From a bacterium (lineage in GTDB: Bacteria > Actinomycetota > Acidimicrobiia > Acidimicrobiales > Bin134), in the NCBI GenBank assembly GCA_028819295.1, contig JAPPMA010000062.1:1-64000 (forward strand): a DNA stretch of 64,000 nt, read 5' to 3'. Below the pieces are notes generated by a model that searched no databases, was not told where the DNA came from, and was given only the letters and a program-made list of their open reading frames with translations. Of this stretch, positions 41,756 to 53,078 are shown one piece after another; position 1 is the first letter of the stretch; every line of letters begins with the position of its first letter. The position numbers and the translations under genes were made by a program.

Positions 41756-42262
41756 ATGAACACCCTCAGCTCGTACGCCCGAAGCGCCCTGTTCCTGGTC
41801 ACAGTGCTGGTGCTCCATCTGGCGTTGTTCTCCGATCTGCGGGTGCTCGGGGTCGCCCCCGAGGTGCCTCTGGCCATCGCCATCACCGCGGGCCTCGTCG
41901 GCGGGCCTGAGCGAGGGGCGGTCGCCGGCTTTGCCATTGGCTTGGGGATCGATCTGTTCCTGCCCACGCTGTTCGGCCTCTCGGCTCTCATCTACACGGT
42001 GTGGGGGTATGCCGTCGGCCTGTTGCAAGAGCGGATCTTTCGCAGCGCCTGGTGGATAAACGTGCTGGTCGCCGCGGTCGCCACCGCCGGCGGGCTGCTG
42101 GTGTACGCAGTGCTCGGCGAGCTGCTGGGCGAAGCCAACCTCTACACCGACCGCCTGTACATGGTCATGGCAGTGGCGGCGGCCTACAACCTGGTGCTGA
42201 GCCTGCCCCTTCTGGGGCTGTGGCGCTGGTCTTGGCCCCGTCTTCTGGGAGAAGATCGGTGA
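41756..42262 (+). CDS. mreD: Rod-shape determining protein MreD
   Basis: 168 aa, five to six membrane segments, with GPERGAVAGFAIGLGIDLFLP typical of MreD. Its 3' end has been duplicated: the last 12 bp and the following start codon of mrdA recur 62 bp downstream. Confidence 0.88.
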   Translation: MNTLSSYARSALFLVTVLVLHLALFSDLRVLGVAPEVPLAIAITAGLVGGPERGAVAGFAIGLGIDLFLPTLFGLSALIYTVWGYAVGLLQERIFRSAWWINVLVAAVATAGGLLVYAVLGELLGEANLYTDRLYMVMAVAAAYNLVLSLPLLGLWRWSWPRLLGEDR

Positions 42263-42340
42263 GCCCCGAGTCGCTTCGCAAGCTCGCAGGCTGGAGGCAT
42301 CGTGGAACGGTAGAAGATCGGTGAGCCCCGAGTCGCTTCG
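42250..42340 (+). repeat. 29-bp direct repeat (62-bp offset) at the mreD/mrdA junction
   Basis: 42250-42278 is identical to 42312-42340. The first copy contains the mreD stop overlapping a GTG (GGTGA) that opens a dead 20-codon frame; the second copy supplies the real mrdA GTG at 42321. Confidence 0.85.
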
Positions 42341-44351
42341 GTTGAGGCTCAGCTTCTTGGCCCTTTTGGCCCTGCTTGCCTTCGGCGCGCTGGTGGCCCG
42401 CCTGTGGTTCCTCCAGGTCTTGAGCTCGGAGGAGTTCGTAGACCAGGCGGCGGCCAACACCGTCCGAGTGCTCTACGAGCCCGCCCCCCGGGGGCGCATC
42501 TTCGACCGCAATGGCAATGTGCTGGTGGACAACCGGGAGTCCCTGGTGGTGACGGTGGACCGGTTCACCTTCGACACCGAGTTCGACGAAAACGGGCAAG
42601 AGGCGCTGGTTTTGCGCCTGGCCACCGAGGTCAGCCGGGCCGGCCGGCTCACCAAGGTGTTCGAGATCAACGACGCGCTGGCCGATCCTCGCTTTGGCCC
42701 GCTCGATTCGGTACCGGTGGCCGACGACGTCACCGAGAACTTTGAGATCATCCTGGCTGAGCGGGCCGATGAGTTCCCCGGCGTGAGCACCGACATCCGC
42801 AGCGTCCGCACCTATCCCTACGGCGACCTGGGCGCCCACATACTGGGCTATGTGTCCCTGCTCAGCGAGGAGCAGTACGAGCTGGTGGCCGACGATCCCA
42901 AGACTTACCGGAGAAATGACGAGATCGGGCAGACCGGCATAGAGGCATCATTTGAGTCTGCGCTGAGAGGCGTTCCCGGCTACACCCGGCTGGAGGTGGA
43001 CAACGTCGGCGATCCGGTGCGGGTGATCGAGCAGGTCGATCCGGTCGCCGGCGCCGACATCCACCTCACCCTGGACATCGACATACAGGCGCTGGCCGAA
43101 AAGGAGCTGTTGGCCGGTCTGGCCGAGGCCCGCCAGCAAGAACAGGACGACTCCGAAGCCCTCCCGTTCAGGGCGCCCGGCGGCGCCATGGTGGTTCTAG
43201 ACCCTGACGGGTCAGAGGTTCTGGCGATGGCGTCGTTCCCCACGTACTCGCCGAGCGAGTTCGTCAGCGGCTTCTCCGACGACCGGTGGGCCGAGCTTCA
43301 AGACCCCAACAACCACCAGCCGCTGCACAACCGGGCCCTGGCCGGCATCTACCCTCCTGGGTCCACCTTCAAGCTGTTCACCGCCTATGCCGCGCTGAAC
43401 AGCGGCGTGATCGGCCCCCGGGGGGTGTTGGACACACGCACTCTCTACGAGGACGCCGGGGTCTACGTGGTGCCGTCCTGCGAGGAGGAGTCGATCGCCT
43501 CGTGTACCTTCAAGAACGCGGAAGAGGCCATCTACGGGCCGGTGGATCTGCGCCGAGCCATCACCGTGTCATCCGACGTGTACTTCTACTATTTGGGCGA
43601 CACCATGGACCGGGCCGACCGCTTCGACCGGGAAGGCATCCAGCGGGCTGCCCGGCTGTTCGGCTTCGGTGCTCAGTCGGGTATCGCCTTGCCCGGCGAG
43701 GGCGCGGGCCGGGTGCCCTCCCCATCGGCGGCCGAGGCCGCGGGAGAGCCGTGGCGAACCGGCGACTCCATCGTCTTGGCCATCGGCCAGGGGGTGCTGG
43801 GCGCCACACCGTTGCAGTTGGCCAACGGCTACGCCGCGTTCGCCAACGGGGGCACGTTGTACGCCCCCAAGATGGTGGACCGGGTTGAGAACCCGGTCAC
43901 CGGGGAGGTGGTTCAGGCCTTCGCCGACCGGGTGCTCAATCGGGTCTACCTGCCCGATTCCATACGGGCGCCGGTCCTCCAAGGACTGCTGGGAGTCACC
44001 AACGAATTGGACGGCACCGCCTACTTCGCTTTCGCTGGATTCCCCCATGAGGAGTGGGCGGTGGCGGGCAAGACCGGCACAGCCGAGGTGGTGGGCAAAG
44101 CCGACAACTCGCTGTTCGCCGCCTTCGGACCCAATCCCGACCCCGAGTATGTGGTGGTGGCGATCATGGAGGAATCGGGCTTCGGGGCGTCGGTAGCCGC
44201 TCCCGCAGTGCGCCGGGTTCTGGAGCCGATCGCCACCGACTCAGTGCCGGCGGTGCGAACCATCGACGATCTCGCCGACTTGAGCGGGCCGGTTGAAGGT
44301 GCGGAGGCCGGCGAAGGTGAGGGCGGGACTTCATCGGGGAGGGCAGCCTGA
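42321..44351 (+). CDS. mrdA: Penicillin-binding protein 2 (elongasome transpeptidase)
   Basis: 676 aa. Short cytoplasmic tail, one membrane segment (about 8-30), dimerisation domain with PRGRIFDRNGNVLVDN, and the transpeptidase domain with GSTFKLF (SxxK), SSDVYFY (SxD, in place of SxN) and AGKTGTAEV (KTG). Cross-links lateral peptidoglycan with RodA, whose gene overlaps by 1 nt. The C-terminal 30 residues are Glu/Gly-rich. Confidence 0.94.
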   Translation: MSPESLRLRLSFLALLALLAFGALVARLWFLQVLSSEEFVDQAAANTVRVLYEPAPRGRIFDRNGNVLVDNRESLVVTVDRFTFDTEFDENGQEALVLRLATEVSRAGRLTKVFEINDALADPRFGPLDSVPVADDVTENFEIILAERADEFPGVSTDIRSVRTYPYGDLGAHILGYVSLLSEEQYELVADDPKTYRRNDEIGQTGIEASFESALRGVPGYTRLEVDNVGDPVRVIEQVDPVAGADIHLTLDIDIQALAEKELLAGLAEARQQEQDDSEALPFRAPGGAMVVLDPDGSEVLAMASFPTYSPSEFVSGFSDDRWAELQDPNNHQPLHNRALAGIYPPGSTFKLFTAYAALNSGVIGPRGVLDTRTLYEDAGVYVVPSCEEESIASCTFKNAEEAIYGPVDLRRAITVSSDVYFYYLGDTMDRADRFDREGIQRAARLFGFGAQSGIALPGEGAGRVPSPSAAEAAGEPWRTGDSIVLAIGQGVLGATPLQLANGYAAFANGGTLYAPKMVDRVENPVTGEVVQAFADRVLNRVYLPDSIRAPVLQGLLGVTNELDGTAYFAFAGFPHEEWAVAGKTGTAEVVGKADNSLFAAFGPNPDPEYVVVAIMEESGFGASVAAPAVRRVLEPIATDSVPAVRTIDDLADLSGPVEGAEAGEGEGGTSSGRAA

Positions 44352-45505
44352 TGGCGGTTATCTCCTTGGAGGAGCGCCGGTCCCGAGAGCTGGACTCCCG
44401 AGGCAGCCCGTATGCGCCGTGGATGCACATAGATGTGCTTCTGGTTCTGGCCGCGGCTGGTTTGGCCGCCATCGGCGTGGGGGCCATCTACAGCACCACT
44501 CGGGGACGAGACCCCGAGAATTTCGACACCTTCTTCTTGGAGCGGCAATCGCTGTTCGCGGTGGCTGGGGCGCTGTTCATGATGTTCGCGGCTTGGGTTC
44601 CGTACCAGGAGCTGGCAAAGCTCGCAGTGGCCATCTACGGCGTGGGCATATTGGCGCTGATTGTGGTGCTGGGGCCTCTGGGCGAAGAGGTCAACGGCGC
44701 CCGATCGTGGTTCCGCTTCGGCGACTTCCAGCTTCAGCCCTCGGAGTTTCAGAAACTCGCGGTCATTGTCGCCGTGGCCGCGTTCTTGTCCCGCTTCGAA
44801 GACCACATGAGCGTGCCCCGGGTGTTCTTCGCCGTGGGCATCGTCGCGTGGCCCGGCCTTCTGGTTCTGCTCCAGCCCGACGTGGGCACGGCGCTGGTCT
44901 ACGTGTTCATCGGGTTCGTGCTGCTGCTCATCGGCGGCATCCGCTTCCGCCAGGTCACCGGCATCGCCCTCATCGCCACCACAGTGGTGGTGCTGATGGT
45001 GAACTCAAACATGCTGGAGGAGTACCAGACCAACCGGCTCCGGACCTTTGTCGACCCCACCACCGGCATAACCGAAGCCGGCTTTCAGCAGCGCCAAGCC
45101 CAGATCGCCATCGGCAACGGCGGGGTGCATGGAACCGGGTACGGCGAGGGCTCCCAAACCCTGAGCGGATTGGTGCCCCAGCAGCACACCGACTTCATCT
45201 TCACCGTGGTCGGCGAGGAGTTCGGCTTCGTCGGCGCGGCCACCACCCTGGGTCTGTACGCCCTCTTGCTCCTGCGGATACTCCAGGCTGCCCGGTTGGC
45301 CCGAGACCGGTTCGGAGCGCTGATCTGCTCGGGGGTGTTCGCCATGATCTTGTTCCAGATGTTCGAGGCGGTGGGCATGACCCTGGGCATCACCCCCATC
45401 ACCGGCATCCCCCTGCCCCTGGTGTCCTACGGCGGCTCATCGACAATCTCCACCCTCATCGGTCTCGGTTTGGTGCTGAATGTGCGCATGAGACGGTTTG
45501 CCTGA
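44351..45505 (+). CDS. rodA: Rod-shape SEDS glycosyltransferase RodA
   Basis: 384 aa with ten membrane segments. GARSWFRFGDFQLQPSEFQKLA, LLQPDVGTALVYVFIG, PQQHTDFIFTVVGEEFGFVGA and GITPITGIPLPLVSYGGSSTIS are SEDS signatures. Polymerises glycan strands with PBP2. Confidence 0.95.
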   Translation: MAVISLEERRSRELDSRGSPYAPWMHIDVLLVLAAAGLAAIGVGAIYSTTRGRDPENFDTFFLERQSLFAVAGALFMMFAAWVPYQELAKLAVAIYGVGILALIVVLGPLGEEVNGARSWFRFGDFQLQPSEFQKLAVIVAVAAFLSRFEDHMSVPRVFFAVGIVAWPGLLVLLQPDVGTALVYVFIGFVLLLIGGIRFRQVTGIALIATTVVVLMVNSNMLEEYQTNRLRTFVDPTTGITEAGFQQRQAQIAIGNGGVHGTGYGEGSQTLSGLVPQQHTDFIFTVVGEEFGFVGAATTLGLYALLLLRILQAARLARDRFGALICSGVFAMILFQMFEAVGMTLGITPITGIPLPLVSYGGSSTISTLIGLGLVLNVRMRRFA

Positions 45506-45581
45506 ACGAAGGAGGCCCAGGAGCAGTGGTTTGTCTGAACTGGTTCTGCCGCTTTATTTTCCGAAAGGTAGATTGGTGCTG

Positions 45582-47525
45582 ATGTCCCTTTGGCCGGAAT
45601 TGGAACTGGTGCTGCCCGAGGTGTCCAAGCCGGCGCGCTACATCGGGGGCGAAGGGGGGATGGCGAAACCGGAGCACCACCCGTCGAAGGTGTCGTGGCT
45701 GCTGGCCTATCCCGACACCTACGAGATCGGCCTGCCCAACCAGGGCCTTCAGATCCTCTACGAGATCCTCAACGAACGCGACGATGCAGTCGCGGAGCGG
45801 GCCTATGCCCCCTGGGTGGACATGGAGGCCGAGATGCGCGCCGCGGGCCTGCCGCTGTTCTCGGTCGACACCCACCGGCGGGCAGCAGACTTCGACGTGC
45901 TGGCGTTCAATCTGTCGGCCGAGCTGGTGTACACCAACGTGCTCAACTGCATCGATTTGGCCGGAGCGCCGGTGCGAGCCGACCTCCGTGGCGATGGCGA
46001 CTTGCTGATCGGCGCCGGCGGGCACTGTACCTACAATCCCGAGCCGCTGGCCGATTTCGTCGACTTCTTCGTTCTGGGCGACGGTGAGGAAGCGGTGTCG
46101 GAGATCAACACCGTGGTCCTGGATTGGAAGAGGGCTGGCAAGAAGTCGCGCCAGAGGGTGCTGCGAGAATTGGCCGCCGTCGAGGGCGTGTACGTGCCGT
46201 CGCTCTACGACGTGGTCTACGACGGCCCGGAGCTGGTGTCGATCACGCCCCGGTTCGCCGATGTGCCCGCGGTGGTGGAGAAGCGCACCGTGGCCGACCT
46301 GGCCGCCTGGCCCTATCCCAAGCACCAGCTGGTGCCGCTCACCGAGGTGGTACACGACCGGCTGAACGTGGAAGTGTTCCGGGGCTGCACCCGGGGATGT
46401 CGCTTCTGCCAGGCGGGAATGATCACCCGTCCGGTGAGGGAGCGGCCCGCCGAGCAGGTCCGAACCATGGTGGCCGACGGGCTGGCCCGCTCTGGCTATG
46501 ACGAGGTGGCGCTGACCTCTCTGTCCACCGCCGACTTCAGCGGGATTGAGGAGGTGGTGGCCGCCACCATGGACTGCGGCGCCGGCGAGGTGTCGGTATC
46601 GCTGCCCAGCCTGCGGGTTGACGCCTTCACCGTCGGGCTGGCCGCCCAGATACAGCGGGCCCGGCGCACCGGGCTGACCTTCGCCCCCGAGGCCGGGTCG
46701 TGGCGGATGCGCCGGGTGATCAACAAGCTCATCGACGAGCGCGATCTGTACGGGGCAGTGGAGTCGGCCTTCTCCCAGGGGTGGCGGCGCATGAAGCTGT
46801 ACTTCCTCACCGGGCTTCCCACCGAGACCGATGTGGACACCCTGGCCATAGGGGAGCTGGCCCGCAATTGCGTGGAGCTGGGCAAGGCCCACACCAAGAA
46901 CCCCTCGGTGACGGTGTCTCTGGGCGGGTTCGTGCCCAAACCGTTCACCCCGTTTCAGTGGTTCGGCCAGAACACGGTGGCCGAGCTTCAGCGCAAGGTG
47001 TTCTTGCTGCGCGACGACATCAAGCGGAACCGGGGCGTCCAGATGAAATGGCACGATCCCAAGGCCAGCTTGGCCGAGGGCATTGCCAGCCGCGGCGACC
47101 GCCGCATCGGACGGGTCATCGAAGAGGTGTGGCGGCAGGGCGGCACCTTTCAGGAGTGGTCCGAGCACTTCGACTACGACCGCTGGACGCAGGCCATGGA
47201 CAGGCACGGCCTTTCGGTGGACTGGTACGTGTACCGGCACCGCACCGAAGACGAGGTTCTGCCCTGGGATCACCTGTCGGCGGGTCTGCACAAGGATTTC
47301 TTGTGGCAGGACTGGCGGGACGCCCTCAACGAGGTGGGCCTGGAGGACTGTCGGTGGACCCCGTGCTATGACTGCGGTGCCTGCACCGGCTACAGCATCG
47401 AGCACATTGTGGCCTCCGCAGTGCCGCCTGCCGGGGGCAGCCAGGGCACCGGCCAAGTCCCCACCGACTTCCTTCCCCCAGCCGCGGTGGCCGTGCGGCT
47501 CTCCGGCGTCGGTACCGGGACCTAG
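45582..47525 (+). CDS. Radical SAM protein, TIGR03960 family
   Basis: 647 aa from ATG 45582, 7 nt after TAGATT (45569-45574). An N-terminal B12-binding-like domain precedes the radical SAM core with RGCTRGCRFCQAGM (C-x3-C-x2-C, near residues 269-276), and the C-terminus has CYDCGACTGY. The family always sits beside the TIGR03936 protein, as here. Its reaction is not established. Confidence 0.9.
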   Translation: MSLWPELELVLPEVSKPARYIGGEGGMAKPEHHPSKVSWLLAYPDTYEIGLPNQGLQILYEILNERDDAVAERAYAPWVDMEAEMRAAGLPLFSVDTHRRAADFDVLAFNLSAELVYTNVLNCIDLAGAPVRADLRGDGDLLIGAGGHCTYNPEPLADFVDFFVLGDGEEAVSEINTVVLDWKRAGKKSRQRVLRELAAVEGVYVPSLYDVVYDGPELVSITPRFADVPAVVEKRTVADLAAWPYPKHQLVPLTEVVHDRLNVEVFRGCTRGCRFCQAGMITRPVRERPAEQVRTMVADGLARSGYDEVALTSLSTADFSGIEEVVAATMDCGAGEVSVSLPSLRVDAFTVGLAAQIQRARRTGLTFAPEAGSWRMRRVINKLIDERDLYGAVESAFSQGWRRMKLYFLTGLPTETDVDTLAIGELARNCVELGKAHTKNPSVTVSLGGFVPKPFTPFQWFGQNTVAELQRKVFLLRDDIKRNRGVQMKWHDPKASLAEGIASRGDRRIGRVIEEVWRQGGTFQEWSEHFDYDRWTQAMDRHGLSVDWYVYRHRTEDEVLPWDHLSAGLHKDFLWQDWRDALNEVGLEDCRWTPCYDCGACTGYSIEHIVASAVPPAGGSQGTGQVPTDFLPPAAVAVRLSGVGTGT

Positions 47526-47589
47526 CCATGAACCCGAATGAGGATATGGTGGCCGGGATTCGTATGCGGGTTGGAGGGGAAACCTCATC

Positions 47590-48321
47590 GTGAACCCCAA
47601 CGAAGCGCCTCGCACGCGGGTTCGGCTGCGGTACAGCAAAGCCGGGCGCATCCGGTTTACCAGCCATCGGGATGTGGCCAGGATTTGGGAGCGCTCGCTG
47701 CGGCGAACCGGGCTGCCGGTGGCCCAGACCGAGGGGTTCTCGCCTCGGGCCAAGCTGCACTTCGGACTGGCGTTGGCCACCGGCTACGAGTCGGATGCCG
47801 AGTATCTGGACGTCGATTTCAAGCGTGCCGATATCGCGGTCACCGACGTGCTGGATGCCTTGCTCAGTGTGCTGCCCGATGGAATCGCCGCTACCGGCGC
47901 CGCAGTGCTTGCGCCCGGCGCGATGTCATTGCAACAGGCGGTCACAAGCTGTGATTGGGACATCGAGCTGCTGGGCGTTACCGCCGACGATCTCGCACGA
48001 TGGGTGGATCGGGTGTGCGGGGCGACTACGCTTATGGTCACGCGAGAACGCAAAGGCCGACAGATCACTGACGATATGGCCCCTCAGGTGCGTGCCCTGG
48101 AGGTTGGTGAACCGACGAGCCGGGGGGTTCGCCTCCTGGCCACTCTGGGCACCCAGCCGCGGGCAGCACGCCCGTCGGAGCTGTTGGCCGCATTCGAACC
48201 CGGGTACCGCCCGGTACTTGTTCGGCGCACTCGTCAATGGATTGAGCAGGATGGCGCCCGCTTGGAGCCACTTGAGGTCGGCGCAGCCCCTGCTCAGCGC
48301 ACCATGGTTGGTGTGCAATGA
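47590..48321 (+). CDS. TIGR03936/DUF2344 protein
   Basis: 243 aa from GTG 47590 after GGAGGGG. RVRLRYSKAGRIRFTSHRD, GLPVAQTEGFSPRAKLHFG and LALATGYESDAEYLDVDF are typical. Partner of the upstream radical SAM protein and usually followed by RNase E/G, suggesting a role in RNA modification or processing (inference from neighbourhood). Confidence 0.9.
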   Translation: MNPNEAPRTRVRLRYSKAGRIRFTSHRDVARIWERSLRRTGLPVAQTEGFSPRAKLHFGLALATGYESDAEYLDVDFKRADIAVTDVLDALLSVLPDGIAATGAAVLAPGAMSLQQAVTSCDWDIELLGVTADDLARWVDRVCGATTLMVTRERKGRQITDDMAPQVRALEVGEPTSRGVRLLATLGTQPRAARPSELLAAFEPGYRPVLVRRTRQWIEQDGARLEPLEVGAAPAQRTMVGVQ

Positions 48322-48336
48322 GAAAGGACTACACCA

Positions 48337-50094
48337 ATGAGCGACTCGACAGAAAGGACTGCCAAGCAGTCCGCTGGCAGAACTAGGCAGGCAGACCCCT
48401 CCAAACGGTCCGACGACAGCCGCAGACCCGAGATCGGGGATTCCCGCCCTGCGCCTTCGGGCAATCGGCCCAAGGTGGGGGATTCCCGGCCTGCGCCTTC
48501 GGGCAATCGGCCAAAGGTGGGGGATTCCCGCCCCGCGCCTTCGGGCAATCGGCCAAAGGTGGGGGATTCCCGCCCCGCGCCCAGCGGCAACGGATCCGGT
48601 TCTGGAGGAGGCTCGGGTTCGGGAGGCCCAAATTCTGGGGGCTCAGCACCCGGTGGCGGCCGCAAGCGCCGCCGCCGTCGAGGTGGGCGGGGCCGCGGGG
48701 GAGGCAGCCGCCCGGTCCAGCCGGTGGAGCACCGGGTGTCTGACGGTCCGGTAGAGCTGGATGAGAAGACTCTGGAGCGCCGCCGGGGCCGCCGCCGCAA
48801 GGGCCGACCGGTGGGCCGATACATGATGCTCGTCCAAGTCCGCCCCGAAGCCACCCAGATCGCGGTGGTGGAAGGCCGGGCGCTGGTTGAGCACCACGTC
48901 TCCCGTCCGGCCGATGACATCGGCGAGATCCACGGCAACATTTATCTGGGCCGGATTCAAAACGTGCTGCCCGGCATGGAGGCCGCCTTCGTGGACATCG
49001 GCACCCCCAAGAATGCGGTTCTGTACCGGGGCGATGTGGTGTTCGACCCCGACGACGTGGAGACCTCCGACGGCTCGCCCCGTATCGAGAACCTGCTGGA
49101 GGCCCGGCAGACCATCATGTGCCAGGTCACCAAGAACCCCATCGCCCACAAAGGCGCCCGGCTGACCCAGGAGGTGTCGCTGCCGGGCCGTTTCGTGGTG
49201 CTGGTGCCCAACTCCAAGACCTATGGCATCTCCAAGCGGCTTCCCGACAAGGAGCGCAAGCGGTTGCGGAAGGTGCTCGACCGGTGCAAGCCCCAGGAGC
49301 ACGGGATAATCGTGCGCACCGCCGCCGAGAAGATCACCGCAGAAGAGCTCGAGCGCGACGTGAAGCGGCTGGTGTCGCAATGGGATGAGATCGATGCCTT
49401 GAGCAAGCGCAGCAAAGTGCCGGGGTTGCTGTATCGGGAGCCGGAGATGGCGGTGCGGGTGATTCGAGAGGAGTTCAACCAGGACTTCCGCTCGGTCCAG
49501 ATCGACGATAGCGGGCTCTACGGGGAAGTTAGCGACTACGTGTCCAGCGTGGCCCCCGAACTGGTCGAGAGGCTCGAGTACTACGACGCTGAGAGCGAGC
49601 ACCTCACCCTGCTGGAGCGCCATCATGTTCACGAGCAGTTCGTCAAGGCCTTGGACAAAAAGGTGTGGCTGCCCGGCGGCGGGTCGCTGATCATCGAGAA
49701 CACCGAGGCGCTAACGGTTATCGACGTGAACACCGGCAAGAACGTCGGAGACTCCAGCCTGGAGGAAACCGTGTTCCGCAACAATCTGGAGGCGGCTCAG
49801 GAAATCCCCCGTCAACTCCGGCTGCGCGACATCGGCGGGATTATCGTGATCGACTTTGTGGACATGGAGAAGCGGGGCAACCGCGAAGAGGTGATGAAGG
49901 TCTTCCGAGAGGCTCTGGCCTGGGATAAAACCCGCACCCAAGTGCTCGACATCTCCGAATTGGGCTTGGTGGAGATGACCCGAAAGCGCATCGGCGAGGG
50001 GCTGCTGGAGTCGTGCTCGTCGGTCTGTCCGACCTGCGAGGGGCGGGGCCTGGAGTTGGACCGCAAACTAGTAAGAAGCGGCCGGGGCCGGTAG
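48337..50094 (+). CDS. rng: Ribonuclease E/G family protein
   Basis: 585 aa. The first ~130 residues are low complexity, with a 14-residue unit GDSRPAPSGNRPKV repeated and a Gly/Arg-rich stretch that may bind RNA. The catalytic region follows: S1 domain with GNIYLGRIQNVLPGMEAAFVDIG, then RTAAEKITAEELERD, and the DNase I-like core LTVIDVNTGKNVGDSS...NLEAAQEIPRQLRLRDIGGIIVIDF with metal Asp residues. The zinc-link Cys pair is CPTCEGRG near the C-terminus. Processes rRNA and starts mRNA decay. Confidence 0.93.
   Translation: MSDSTERTAKQSAGRTRQADPSKRSDDSRRPEIGDSRPAPSGNRPKVGDSRPAPSGNRPKVGDSRPAPSGNRPKVGDSRPAPSGNGSGSGGGSGSGGPNSGGSAPGGGRKRRRRRGGRGRGGGSRPVQPVEHRVSDGPVELDEKTLERRRGRRRKGRPVGRYMMLVQVRPEATQIAVVEGRALVEHHVSRPADDIGEIHGNIYLGRIQNVLPGMEAAFVDIGTPKNAVLYRGDVVFDPDDVETSDGSPRIENLLEARQTIMCQVTKNPIAHKGARLTQEVSLPGRFVVLVPNSKTYGISKRLPDKERKRLRKVLDRCKPQEHGIIVRTAAEKITAEELERDVKRLVSQWDEIDALSKRSKVPGLLYREPEMAVRVIREEFNQDFRSVQIDDSGLYGEVSDYVSSVAPELVERLEYYDAESEHLTLLERHHVHEQFVKALDKKVWLPGGGSLIIENTEALTVIDVNTGKNVGDSSLEETVFRNNLEAAQEIPRQLRLRDIGGIIVIDFVDMEKRGNREEVMKVFREALAWDKTRTQVLDISELGLVEMTRKRIGEGLLESCSSVCPTCEGRGLELDRKLVRSGRGR
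48436..48591 (+). repeat. 42-bp tandem repeat inside the RNase E/G gene
   Basis: Units 48436-48477, 48478-48519, 48520-48561 and a partial fourth to 48591; near-identical DNA with occasional synonymous changes, encoding a Pro/Arg/Ser-rich linker. Prone to copy-number change. Confidence 0.9.
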
Positions 50095-50104
50095 CCTGAG
50101 CAAG

Positions 50105-50410
50105 GTGTATGCCGTTATCCGCACTGGCGGAAAGCAATACAAGGTAGAAGAGGGCCAGATCCTCGATGTGGAGCTGCTGGGCGAGCCCGGGGCCGAGGTC
50201 GAGATGGTTCCCTTGCTGCTGGTGGACGGCGACTCGGTGACCGCCAACCCCGATCTTCTCGGCAAGGCCAGGGTTGCCGCCACGGTGGTGGACTCGGTCA
50301 AGGGCCGCAAGATCGACGGTTTCACCTACAAGAACAAGAGCAACCAGCGTCGGCGGTGGGGCCACCGCCAGCACAAGTCCCGTATCAAGATCACGGCGAT
50401 CAAGGCGTAG
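50105..50410 (+). CDS. rplU: 50S ribosomal protein L21
   Basis: 101 aa from GTG 50105, 7 nt after TAGCCT (50092-50097). [18 protein letters not shown] and the basic tail [15 protein letters not shown] are standard. Located with rpmA and obgE as in most bacteria. Confidence 0.96.
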   Translation: MYAVIRTGGKQYKVEEGQILDVELLGEPGAEVEMVPLLLVDGDSVTANPDLLGKARVAATVVDSVKGRKIDGFTYKNKSNQRRRWGHRQHKSRIKITAIKA

Positions 50411-50421
50411 AGGAGCGAGAG

Positions 50422-50673
50422 ATGTCCAAGACCAAAGGCGGCGGCTCAACTCGGAACGGCCGCGACTCCAACCCCAAGCGCCTCGGGGTGAAGGTGTTCG
50501 ACGGCACGCAGGTAACCGCGGGGTCGATCATCGTGCGCCAGCGGGGAACCCGCATCCATCCCGGCGACAACGTGGAGCGAGGCCGCGACGACACCCTGTT
50601 CGCCACCGCCGACGGGCGGGTCAAGTTCGGCCACCGGCGCCGCCGCAAGCTCGTCGACGTGATCGCCGACTGA
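50422..50673 (+). CDS. rpmA: 50S ribosomal protein L27
   Basis: 83 aa from ATG 50422 with GGAG upstream. [19 protein letters not shown] and [20 protein letters not shown] are standard. The N-terminus starts MSKTKGGGS without the Firmicutes-type cleaved extension. Confidence 0.96.
   Translation: MSKTKGGGSTRNGRDSNPKRLGVKVFDGTQVTAGSIIVRQRGTRIHPGDNVERGRDDTLFATADGRVKFGHRRRRKLVDVIAD

Positions 50674-53078
<2,405 letters not shown>

Noticed and set aside
45456-47780. 774-codon open frame antisense to the radical SAM gene
   Set aside because: Shadow frame; no domain features, and it spans several sense genes.
48436-48591. CRISPR-like repeat array
   Set aside because: Units are contiguous with no spacers and lie in frame inside the RNase E/G gene.
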